From Parabacteroides sp. AD58 (lineage in GTDB: Bacteria > Bacteroidota > Bacteroidia > Bacteroidales > Tannerellaceae): a DNA stretch of 64,000 nt. A program made the position numbers and the translations under genes. The stretch is from NCBI RefSeq assembly GCF_023744375.2, contig NZ_CP146284.1:2728001-2792000 (forward strand). Reading direction: 5' to 3'. Of this stretch, positions 43,926-50,732 are shown piece after piece. Positions within the stretch are counted from its first letter, which is position 1; each line of letters begins with the position of its first letter. The notes beneath the pieces were generated by a model that was not told where the DNA came from, did not search any database, and worked only from the letters and a program-made list of their open reading frames with translations.

Positions 43926-45374
43926 ATGGATAAGAAGAGCCTTTCTTGGATATTGGGGCTCGGAGCAATGGTGCAAATAGCTGTTGCTGCTCCAATATCA
44001 ATTTCAGGGAATGACGTTGCTCTGAAATTTAATTCGGAAAAGGGCGAACAACGCACCTTGGTTATGCCGGATGGAAAGACCGTCAAGTACGTGGCGTACG
44101 AGAAAATCTATTATGTAACAAACGTAGAAGATTCAACTTACCAGTATCTGAACTTCTATGTGCCCGAATCGGCTTTAGCCACAGAGGCCGGTGTTCCTAT
44201 TTTCTTCCGGACTTATACAGGTGGATACATGGCTGCCAAAGCGGAAAAGCCTTCCGAAACGGATGCGACGGGTCGTGCCTTACTCGAAGGTTATGCGGTT
44301 TGTATTCCGGGTTCGCGAGGTTGGAATGCGGAAGTCTCCGGCCAGAATGGGAAAACAACTTTCACGGGCCGTGCTCCGGCTGGTTTGGTGGATTTGAAAG
44401 CTGCCATTCGTTATTTGCGTTTTAATGATGCTATCATGCCGGGAGATGCAGAAAAGATCATTACAGACGGAACAAGTGCGGGCGGAGCTATGTCTGCTTT
44501 GTTGGGAACGACGGGTAATAATCCGGCTTACGAACCGTATCTGAAAGCAATGGGCGCGGCTAATGCGCGTGACGACGTATATGCTTCGGTTTGTTATTGC
44601 CCGATAACGGATTTGAACCATGCTGATATGGCTTATGAATGGCTGTATGGTTGTACAAATCGGAAAAAACGTCAGTTGAACGACGATCAAGATGCGGTAT
44701 CTAAGGAACTGGCTGCTGCCTATCCTGCTTATCTGAATAGCTTAGGGTTGAAGAGGGCAGACGGAACGCCTTTAACTGATCAGAATTACTTAGATTATAT
44801 TAAACATTTCTTGATTAAATCTGCTCAAAAGGCAATTGCCGAAGGTGGTGTTTTACCGGATGATGCCGGAATCATTTATTACAAACCGAATAAAGGGGGA
44901 TCGAGTGAATTTGTCGTGGATATAGATATGGACCAATATCTGAATTATGTAGTCTCGACGCAACCGTTGAAGACTCCGCCGGCTTTCGATGCCTTGCATG
45001 TATTAACGGATAAACCGACTCCCGAAAACCAACTATTTGGTGATAGAACAGGAAATTCTGTAAATTTTACTTCCTTTAGTCTGCTGAAAGCAACGGGAAA
45101 TGCCAATGCAGAACTCGACAGCCATATACAAGAACTAGTCCGGATTATGAATCCGATGAATTTTATTCAGGATTCTAATAGTACGCATGCACGTTATTGG
45201 TACATCCGCCACGGAGCTCGCGACCGGGATACCAGTTTCCCGGTACCAGTAAACTTGGCGACGAAATTGATGAACGCCGGTTATGAGGTTGATTTTGCCT
45301 TGCCTTGGAATCGTCCGCATACCGGAGATTACAATCTCGATGACTTGTTTGACTGGATCAAACAGATTTTATAA
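43926..45374 (+). CDS. Subtype-B-tannase-like serine esterase
   Basis: A 482-residue exported alpha/beta-hydrolase resembling bacterial subtype B tannases, which hydrolyse galloyl esters of plant tannins. Signal peptide about 1-21, nucleophile Ser184 in DGTSAGGAMSALLG, then SVCYCPITDLNHADMAYEW, which is typical of tannases. Asp433 (ARDRDTSFPV) and His465 (RPHTGDYN) are 32 residues apart, the same spacing I recall for the catalytic Asp419/His451 of the Lactobacillus plantarum enzyme. Monocistronic with promoter and terminator. Substrate could also be another phenolic ester; galloyl specificity is inferred. Confidence 0.83.
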   Translation: MDKKSLSWILGLGAMVQIAVAAPISISGNDVALKFNSEKGEQRTLVMPDGKTVKYVAYEKIYYVTNVEDSTYQYLNFYVPESALATEAGVPIFFRTYTGGYMAAKAEKPSETDATGRALLEGYAVCIPGSRGWNAEVSGQNGKTTFTGRAPAGLVDLKAAIRYLRFNDAIMPGDAEKIITDGTSAGGAMSALLGTTGNNPAYEPYLKAMGAANARDDVYASVCYCPITDLNHADMAYEWLYGCTNRKKRQLNDDQDAVSKELAAAYPAYLNSLGLKRADGTPLTDQNYLDYIKHFLIKSAQKAIAEGGVLPDDAGIIYYKPNKGGSSEFVVDIDMDQYLNYVVSTQPLKTPPAFDALHVLTDKPTPENQLFGDRTGNSVNFTSFSLLKATGNANAELDSHIQELVRIMNPMNFIQDSNSTHARYWYIRHGARDRDTSFPVPVNLATKLMNAGYEVDFALPWNRPHTGDYNLDDLFDWIKQIL

Positions 45375-45380
45375 CGTAGA

Positions 45381-45409
45381 AAGGCTTTCCTTCAGTGAGG
45401 GAGAGCCTT
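45381..45409 (+). terminator. Rho-independent terminator of the tannase-like gene
   Basis: AAGGCTTTCC (45381-45390) pairs with GGAGAGCCTT (45400-45409) with one internal mismatch around a 9-nt loop, followed by CTTTCTTTTAAGG. It begins six bases after the stop. Confidence 0.75.
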
Positions 45410-45515
45410 CTTTCTTTTAAGGCTACTATTAATTAACAATTCTCATGCAGCATTTTTATCGCTTCCTGCATTATTATTAGAAAACGAATAAACAGTTAAC
45501 GAATAAAGATGCATT

Positions 45516-46259
45516 ATGAAATTAAGTTTTAAGAAATGGATGGTATTGGCAGTCGCTGCCGTGTGTTCAATGGGATTTCAGTCTTGTTTGGATAATGATG
45601 ATAATGACGCGTATTATCTGACCATTCCGAATGCATTGGTTACCGTAAAACCTACGGGCGAGAATTCTTTCTTCTTGCAGTTGGATGATACAACAACGCT
45701 GCTGCCGGTTAATATGACTTCTTCTCCGTTCGGCTCAAAAGAGGTGAGAGCCTTGACGAACTTCTCAGAAGTAGATGAGCCGAGCGATGGTTATTCAAAG
45801 GCTGTTCATATTAATTGGATTGATAGTATTCTGACGAAGAATATGGCTCCCGATTTAGGCCTGCAGAATGATTCAATTTATGGAACAGATCCGGTTGAGA
45901 TGGTAGGTGACTGGGTAACTATTGCAGAAGACGGTTATCTGACGCTGCGTTTCCGGACCACTTCTTCGTATGGCTCGAAGCATTTCGTCAACTTGCTTTC
46001 GACGAATAACCCGGAAAATCCGTATGAAGTAGAATTCCGTCACAACGCTTATGGTAATACCTACGGTGAAATGGCCGACGGACTGGTGGCTTTCAAATTA
46101 GACAGTCTGCCGGATACAGAAGGAAAGACTGTGAAGCTAAAGCTGAAATGGAATTCTTACAGCGGAGAAAAGTCGGCTGAGTTCGATTATTGCTCTCGTA
46201 AGTCAACACCCGCAAGTGCTTCTATTGCTTCTGAACGGGCGACTTTGTCGCTGGAGTAA
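45516..46259 (+). CDS. NigD-like lipoprotein
   Basis: 247-residue lipoprotein: signal ending GFQSC (Cys24), then a NigD-like pair of domains with the N-terminal part YYLTIPNALVTVKPTGENSFFLQLDDTTTLLPVN and a C-terminal beta domain containing GYLTLRFRTTSSYGSKHFVNLL and EFRHNAYGN. NigD was named from a bacteriocin-linked operon; most homologues have no known role. It lies alone between two terminators, so no context helps. The C-terminal tail is Ser/Ala-rich. Confidence 0.85.
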   Translation: MKLSFKKWMVLAVAAVCSMGFQSCLDNDDNDAYYLTIPNALVTVKPTGENSFFLQLDDTTTLLPVNMTSSPFGSKEVRALTNFSEVDEPSDGYSKAVHINWIDSILTKNMAPDLGLQNDSIYGTDPVEMVGDWVTIAEDGYLTLRFRTTSSYGSKHFVNLLSTNNPENPYEVEFRHNAYGNTYGEMADGLVAFKLDSLPDTEGKTVKLKLKWNSYSGEKSAEFDYCSRKSTPASASIASERATLSLE

Positions 46260-46330
46260 GCATCGTAGGTGTGCACAGCTAGGTTGAGAATTTATCTCGC
46301 GTGTGCGACAAGTCTTGAATGAACGCATAG

Positions 46331-46373
46331 AACCGTGGTACAAACGAAACAGGTTTGTGCTACGGTTTTTTTC
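46331..46373 (+). terminator. Rho-independent terminator after the NigD-like gene
   Basis: AACCGTGGTACAAAC (46331-46345) pairs with GTTTGTGCTACGGTT (46353-46367) with two mismatches around a 7-nt loop and is followed by TTTTTTC. It opens the 618-bp gene-free stretch 46260-46877, which also holds a 94-bp array, a hairpin pair and the promoter region of the next operon. Confidence 0.85.
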
Positions 46374-46475
46374 TGTCGGTACGTTTCCTAGTTCTGATAG
46401 GAGACCGGTGATAGTTGCCATACTGCCGATTAAAACTTTAATACTCGCCGGGAAAAGTTTGAATCCTCGTCAGTA

Positions 46476-46569
46476 ATTCTTTAATCCACGTCGTGAATTA
46501 CTTAGTTCTCGCCGTGGATTAAGTAGTTCACGGCGTGGATTACTTAGTTCACGACGTGAACTAAAGAAT
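46476..46569. repeat. 94-bp palindromic array, copy 3
   Basis: Begins ATTCTTTAA and ends CTAAAGAAT, 94 bp as in the copies at 25889 and 38003. The four units (period 21 bp) are of the type ATCCACGTCGTGAATT and TTCACGACGTGAACT with spacers ACTTA and AAGTA. In reverse complement it aligns best with copy 2. Several substitutions fall in both arms of a unit. Confidence 0.9.
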
Positions 46570-46650
46570 TTCCCGTTAGAATTGACTTTTTCCGTCTGCG
46601 GATGAGTAAGTTTTCCCTATTGGATTTTCTTTTTTTCTTCCAGAATTTCC

Positions 46651-46718
46651 AAAAGTTTCAAGTATAGTTGAAACTTTTTCTGTTTTTGCCAAAAGTTTCA
46701 AGTATGATTGAAACTTTT
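46651..46718. repeat. Two near-identical hairpins in tandem, 40 bp apart
   Basis: AAAAGTTTCAAGTATAGTTG and the following AAACTTTT form one hairpin (46651-46678); a copy differing in the loop (GTATGA for GTATAG) lies at 46691-46718. Each stem is 11 bp (AAAAGTTTCAA/TTGAAACTTTT) with a 6-nt loop. Both are preceded by CC and followed by T-rich DNA. Terminator-like, but the next upstream gene already has a terminator 280 bp earlier. Confidence 0.75.
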
Positions 46719-46877
46719 TGTATGGATTACCTAGATTTGTATCCTCAAAAAATCCCGATTATTTTGTAACGAATGCGGTGGCTAAATCGTCATATAAATG
46801 AAAGCGCTTCAGAAAACGTGCACGACTGGCGAAGCTCGCTTGAATGAATGTTTAATGAATAGATAAAACTAACGGAT

Positions 46878-47333
46878 ATGAAGATGAAAGGTTTATTTTT
46901 GGCGGGACTTTTATGGATGGCTGCAACCGGAATGCAGGCGAGAGGCATGGAGCATTTTATAGATGAACTGGCCTCGCAGCAGGAAGTGACACGGGTTTCT
47001 TTAGGCACTGCAGCGATGGCTCTCGGCAGTATGTTTACGGATACTTACGGAGTAAAGCACATCGACGTTTTGTGTCTGGAGCATTGTTCGGATGAAGTCC
47101 GGACGAAGTTTGGACAGGCTATAGCCGACTTACATGACCCCGACTTTGAACCGCTTGTTTCGCATTCGGAAAATGGGGAACGGACCAAGATATTCGTGAA
47201 GATAAAAGATGAAATGATTCGGGAGATGGTGATTTGTCATGTCGACGACGAGGTGGCTGTCGTTCGCCTGAAAGGAAAGATTAAACCATCGGATATCGAA
47301 CAAGTCATACAGGATCATGGAAGTGACCGCTGA
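46878..47333 (+). CDS. DUF4252 protein, first gene of a sigma-factor operon
   Basis: 151 residues with a short signal peptide (MKMKGLFLAGLLWMAATGMQA) and a DUF4252 domain, a Bacteroidetes family of unknown role found next to ECF sigma genes. Recognisable stretches are MEHFIDELASQQEVTRVSLG and MVICHVDDEVAVVRLKGKIKPSDI. Probably periplasmic. Its last 17 bp overlap the sigma gene. A second DUF4252 protein closes the operon, and the two share the end pattern V(V/I)R(L/M)(K/T)GxxxxxDxxxx. Confidence 0.87.
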   Translation: MKMKGLFLAGLLWMAATGMQARGMEHFIDELASQQEVTRVSLGTAAMALGSMFTDTYGVKHIDVLCLEHCSDEVRTKFGQAIADLHDPDFEPLVSHSENGERTKIFVKIKDEMIREMVICHVDDEVAVVRLKGKIKPSDIEQVIQDHGSDR

Positions 47334-47832
47334 TATCTTTAAGCGTCTTTATCTTCCGTTTCATGCAAAGCTTTATCGGATCGCATTTGCCTTGGTCGGG
47401 AATCAGGAAGAAGCTGAGGATATCGTACAGGAAGTTTATTCACGTCTGTGGGAACGGAAGGAAGAGCTGGCGGCTGTCCGGAATCCAGAAGCGTATGCCA
47501 TTACATTGGTCAAGCATTTCTGCCTGGATTATCTTCGTTCTCCGCGGGCCAGTCAGCCGGCAGCCGAGCTGGAAGATGCAGGAGAGTTTCTGTCTGACTC
47601 ATCTCCGGAAAAGGAAACGGAAGAGAAAGATCAGATTCGGCAAGTGCAGCGCTGGATCAATGAGCTTCCCTTGAATCAGCAACAGGTACTGAGGTTGCAG
47701 GGTGTGGAAGATTATTCAGTGGAAGAGATCGAACAGATCACCGGTTACACCGCCGGCAATATTCGGGTTTTACTTTCGCGTGCCCGGAAAACAATACGCG
47801 AGCAATTCAAAAAACTGTATGGAAATGAATGA
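47317..47832 (+). CDS. ECF-type RNA polymerase sigma factor
   Basis: 171-residue sigma-70-family extracytoplasmic-function factor. Region 2 (about 10-75) contains LYRIAFALVGNQEEAEDIVQEVYSRLW and region 4 (about 110-165) LPLNQQQVLRLQGVEDYSVEEIEQITGYTAGNIRVLLSRARK. The start overlaps the DUF4252 gene by 17 bp and its stop overlaps the next gene, so translation is likely coupled. It presumably directs its own operon and is held by the following membrane protein. No target promoter can be predicted from this window. Confidence 0.95.
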   Translation: MEVTADIFKRLYLPFHAKLYRIAFALVGNQEEAEDIVQEVYSRLWERKEELAAVRNPEAYAITLVKHFCLDYLRSPRASQPAAELEDAGEFLSDSSPEKETEEKDQIRQVQRWINELPLNQQQVLRLQGVEDYSVEEIEQITGYTAGNIRVLLSRARKTIREQFKKLYGNE

Positions 47833-48232
47833 TCAGCAAATAGACGAATTAATCAGACGGGCGTTGAAGGATCAAAGCCAGGTGCCGGTACATCTGGAAG
47901 AGCGACTCGAACGGCATATTGACCGGCTGGCAGCGGATGAAAAGAAATCGGTCCGTATTCCAATGTACAGAAACCGGATCAGACGCTGGTGTGTGGCAGC
48001 AAGTATTTTGCTGGTATTGGGAGTAGGGACAACAGCTTATTTCTCGGCTTCAGATGCCCGACCGAAAGATACATTCGATAATCCGGAGGAAGCCGCAATG
48101 GCTGCCGAACAAGCCTTGACTTTGTTGTCGCAAAACCTGAATAAAGGCTTTGGCGAAATGAATCAGGCCCGGCAGGAAATGGAAAAGATACATGCAGTAG
48201 TGACGAAACATATAAATGATCAGACAAAATGA
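47819..48232 (+). CDS. Single-pass membrane protein, probable anti-sigma factor
   Basis: 137 residues: a cytoplasmic N-terminus (MEMNDQQIDELIRRALKDQ ... VPVHLEERLERHI), one membrane segment near 56-76 (RWCVAASILLVLGVGTTAYF) and a periplasmic helical tail. This layout and the position directly after an ECF sigma gene are those of an anti-sigma factor; no ZAS zinc motif is visible. ATG at 47819 or 47825 are both possible, each overlapping the sigma stop. The stop overlaps the next ATG by 4 bp. Confidence 0.83.
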   Translation: MEMNDQQIDELIRRALKDQSQVPVHLEERLERHIDRLAADEKKSVRIPMYRNRIRRWCVAASILLVLGVGTTAYFSASDARPKDTFDNPEEAAMAAEQALTLLSQNLNKGFGEMNQARQEMEKIHAVVTKHINDQTK

Positions 48233-48702
48233 AACATCAGATTCTTTTAATCGTTTGCTTATTGTGCTTAAGCTTGACGGGCTATGCACAGGACAAGTTA
48301 TTTGATAAGTTCTCCGATATGGATCATGTATCCTCGGTTTATATATCCAAATCCATGTTTCAGATGATGCCGGAACTCTCGGCTGCCGGTTTGAACCTGA
48401 TTCATCTGAAAGGAAAGATTGACAACCTGCAAGTGCTGTCAACTGAAGATGCTGCCGTCCGTGAAGAGATGAAAAAAGACTTTCATGCCGCCATTGGTAA
48501 AACCTATGAATCGTGGATGAAGGTAAAATCGGATGGAACGAAAGCCGACTTTATGGTGAAGAAGAACGGCGACAAACTCCATGAGATGATTATGCTGGCC
48601 GATACCGATTCTTCTTATGTGGTTATCCGGATGACAGGCAATTTTACCATGGATGATATGCAGGAATTGGCCGGACAATCCGAAAATGATAACAAAAAGT
48701 AA
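48229..48702 (+). CDS. DUF4252 protein, last gene of the sigma-factor operon
   Basis: 157 residues with signal peptide MKHQILLIVCLLCLSLTGYAQ and a DUF4252 domain (KFSDMDHVSSVYISKSMFQMMPE, GTKADFMVKKNGDKLHEMIML, YVVIRMTGNFTMDDMQELAG). Likely periplasmic. It is co-translated with the probable anti-sigma factor (ATGA overlap). With the first DUF4252 protein it could form the signal-sensing or output part of the sigma system; this is unproven. Confidence 0.87.
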   Translation: MKHQILLIVCLLCLSLTGYAQDKLFDKFSDMDHVSSVYISKSMFQMMPELSAAGLNLIHLKGKIDNLQVLSTEDAAVREEMKKDFHAAIGKTYESWMKVKSDGTKADFMVKKNGDKLHEMIMLADTDSSYVVIRMTGNFTMDDMQELAGQSENDNKK

Positions 48703-48740
48703 AACCATACTTCCCTCATAAATCCTATCTCATTTCTAAC

Positions 48741-48748
48741 TATCTTTG
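48741..48748 (+). promoter_or_regulatory. -7 element before mnmG
   Basis: TATCTTTG fits TAnnTTTG and lies 25 bp before the ATG at 48774. No clear -33 element at the usual distance. Confidence 0.55.
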
Positions 48749-48773
48749 CAGAAAGAAACTAAGATATTGAGAG

Positions 48774-50651
48774 ATGAGATTCGATTACGATGTAATAGTA
48801 GTAGGAGCAGGACATGCGGGCTGCGAAGCCGCTGCCGCTGCGGCCAATTTAGGTTCGCGTACGTTGCTGATCACGATGGACATGAACAAGATTGCGCAAA
48901 TGAGTTGTAATCCGGCTGTCGGAGGAATCGCCAAAGGACAGATCGTTCGTGAAATCGATGCGATGGGTGGTTTTATGGGGATTGTAACCGACCGGACAGC
49001 CATTCAATTCCGGATGCTGAATCGGAGTAAAGGTCCGGCTATGTGGAGCCCGAGAGCGCAGAGTGATCGTGCCCGCTTTATTGAAACCTGGCGGCACGTC
49101 CTGGAAAATACGCCGAATCTGTGGATGTGGCAGGACAGCGTAAACGAATTGATCATCGAGAACGGTCGCGTTTGTGGCGTAAAGACTGGCATGCAGGTTG
49201 AGTTTCGTGCCGGAGCGGTTGTCCTTACCAACGGAACATTCCTGAATGGTTTGATGCATATCGGGCGGACTCAAATTCGGGGCGGTCGTATTTCGGAACC
49301 AGCTTCGACAGGACTGACGGAGCAGTTGGTCTCTTTAGGTATCCGTTCTTCCCGAATGAAAACCGGAACGCCGGTGCGTATTGATTCCCGGAGCGTACAC
49401 TTTGAAGATTTGGTAGAACAACCCGGTGAAAACGATTTCCATAAGTTTTCTTATCTGGATACGTCACACCGCGAATTGAAACAGCTTTGCTGCTGGACTT
49501 GCTTTACCAACGAACGTGTTCATGAAATTCTTCGGGAAGGTCTCCCCGACTCTCCTCTTTACAACGGACAGATTAAAAGTATTGGTCCGCGTTATTGCCC
49601 CAGTATCGAAACGAAGATCGTTACGTTTGCCGATAAAACCCAGCATCAGCTTTTCCTGGAGCCGGAAGGCGAAAATACACATGAATTATATTTGAACGGA
49701 TTCTCTTCTTCCCTGCCCTTGCAGATACAGTTGCGAGCCTTGCAGGCAATCCCAGCTTTCCGTGATGTGCAGATTTATCGTCCGGGATATGCGATTGAAT
49801 ACGATTTCTTCGATCCGACACAGTTGAATCATAATCTGGAGACGAAGCAAATCAAGAACCTCTTCTTTGCCGGACAGATTAATGGTACGACCGGATATGA
49901 AGAAGCCGGCGGCCAAGGTCTGGTAGCAGGCATCAACGCGCATATTAATTGTCATGGAGGCAATCCTTTTGTCTTGGGACGAGATGAAGCTTATATTGGC
50001 GTATTGATCGATGACTTGGTAACAAAAGGTGTAGATGAACCCTATCGTATGTTTACATCGCGGGCTGAATATCGTATTCTGCTTCGTCAGGACGATGCGG
50101 ATATGCGTCTGACGGAAAAGTCTTATCAATTAGGTTTGGCCAACGAATACCGTTATCATTTACTTCAGGAGAAAAAAGAGCAGCGCGATCAGCTGATTCA
50201 TTTCTGTGAGAATTATTCAGTCAAGCCGCAATATATTAATGCCGGTCTGGAAAGTTTGGGCACTGCTCCCCTAGCTCATGGTTGCAAACTCTTTGATCTG
50301 GTTCTTCGTCCGCAGTTGGATTTGTATAAGCTGGCCGATTTGATTCCTGCCTTAAAAGCGGAACTCGATAAAGTATCCTTGTCTCGTAAGGAAGAAATTA
50401 TTGAAGCTGCCGAAATCCTGATGAAGTATAGCGGATATATCAAGCGCGAGCAAATGATTGCCGACAAGATAAACCGTTTGGAGAATATCCGGATTAAAGG
50501 AAAGTTCGATTATAACAGTATCCAATCTTTATCGACCGAAGCGCGGCAGAAGCTCTGCCGGATTGATCCTGAAACCATCGCTCAGGCAAGTAGAATCCCT
50601 GGAATTTCCCCGAGCGATATTAATATCTTATTGGTGTTGATGGGACGTTAA
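48774..50651 (+). CDS. mnmG: tRNA uridine-5-carboxymethylaminomethyl enzyme MnmG (GidA)
   Basis: FAD-dependent enzyme that, with MnmE, modifies the wobble uridine of several tRNAs. The 625 residues have the FAD motif VIVVGAGHAGCEAAAAAA, then the family signatures MSCNPAVGGIAKGQIVREIDAMGG, GRISEPASTGLTEQL, KTGTPVRIDSRSV, GPRYCPSIETKI, LFFAGQINGTTGYEEAGGQG, and the C-terminal helical domain that binds MnmE. Length is normal. It is followed by a parS-like sequence and, 82 bp on, by uvrC. Confidence 0.97.
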   Translation: MRFDYDVIVVGAGHAGCEAAAAAANLGSRTLLITMDMNKIAQMSCNPAVGGIAKGQIVREIDAMGGFMGIVTDRTAIQFRMLNRSKGPAMWSPRAQSDRARFIETWRHVLENTPNLWMWQDSVNELIIENGRVCGVKTGMQVEFRAGAVVLTNGTFLNGLMHIGRTQIRGGRISEPASTGLTEQLVSLGIRSSRMKTGTPVRIDSRSVHFEDLVEQPGENDFHKFSYLDTSHRELKQLCCWTCFTNERVHEILREGLPDSPLYNGQIKSIGPRYCPSIETKIVTFADKTQHQLFLEPEGENTHELYLNGFSSSLPLQIQLRALQAIPAFRDVQIYRPGYAIEYDFFDPTQLNHNLETKQIKNLFFAGQINGTTGYEEAGGQGLVAGINAHINCHGGNPFVLGRDEAYIGVLIDDLVTKGVDEPYRMFTSRAEYRILLRQDDADMRLTEKSYQLGLANEYRYHLLQEKKEQRDQLIHFCENYSVKPQYINAGLESLGTAPLAHGCKLFDLVLRPQLDLYKLADLIPALKAELDKVSLSRKEEIIEAAEILMKYSGYIKREQMIADKINRLENIRIKGKFDYNSIQSLSTEARQKLCRIDPETIAQASRIPGISPSDINILLVLMGR

Positions 50652-50656
50652 GCTGA

Positions 50657-50672
50657 TGTTCCACGTGAAACA
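50657..50672. promoter_or_regulatory. parS-like ParB binding site
   Basis: TGTTCCACGTGAAACA equals the classic 16-bp parS sequence of Bacillus-type Spo0J/ParB (consensus TGTTnCACGTGAAACA) with no mismatch. It is a near-perfect palindrome 6 bp after the mnmG stop. parS sites cluster near replication origins, so the region may be origin-proximal; mnmG (gidA) is often near the origin too. Confidence 0.8.
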
Positions 50673-50732
50673 TTACTTTAGGTGATTCATGTAAATGGCT
50701 GGTTTTAGGAGAATAAATGAATAGAAATACGG

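Noticed and set aside
25889..46569. The 94-bp arrays as CRISPR arrays
   Set aside because: Units are palindromic, about 21 bp apart with only 5-nt spacers that repeat; no unique spacers and no cas genes nearby.
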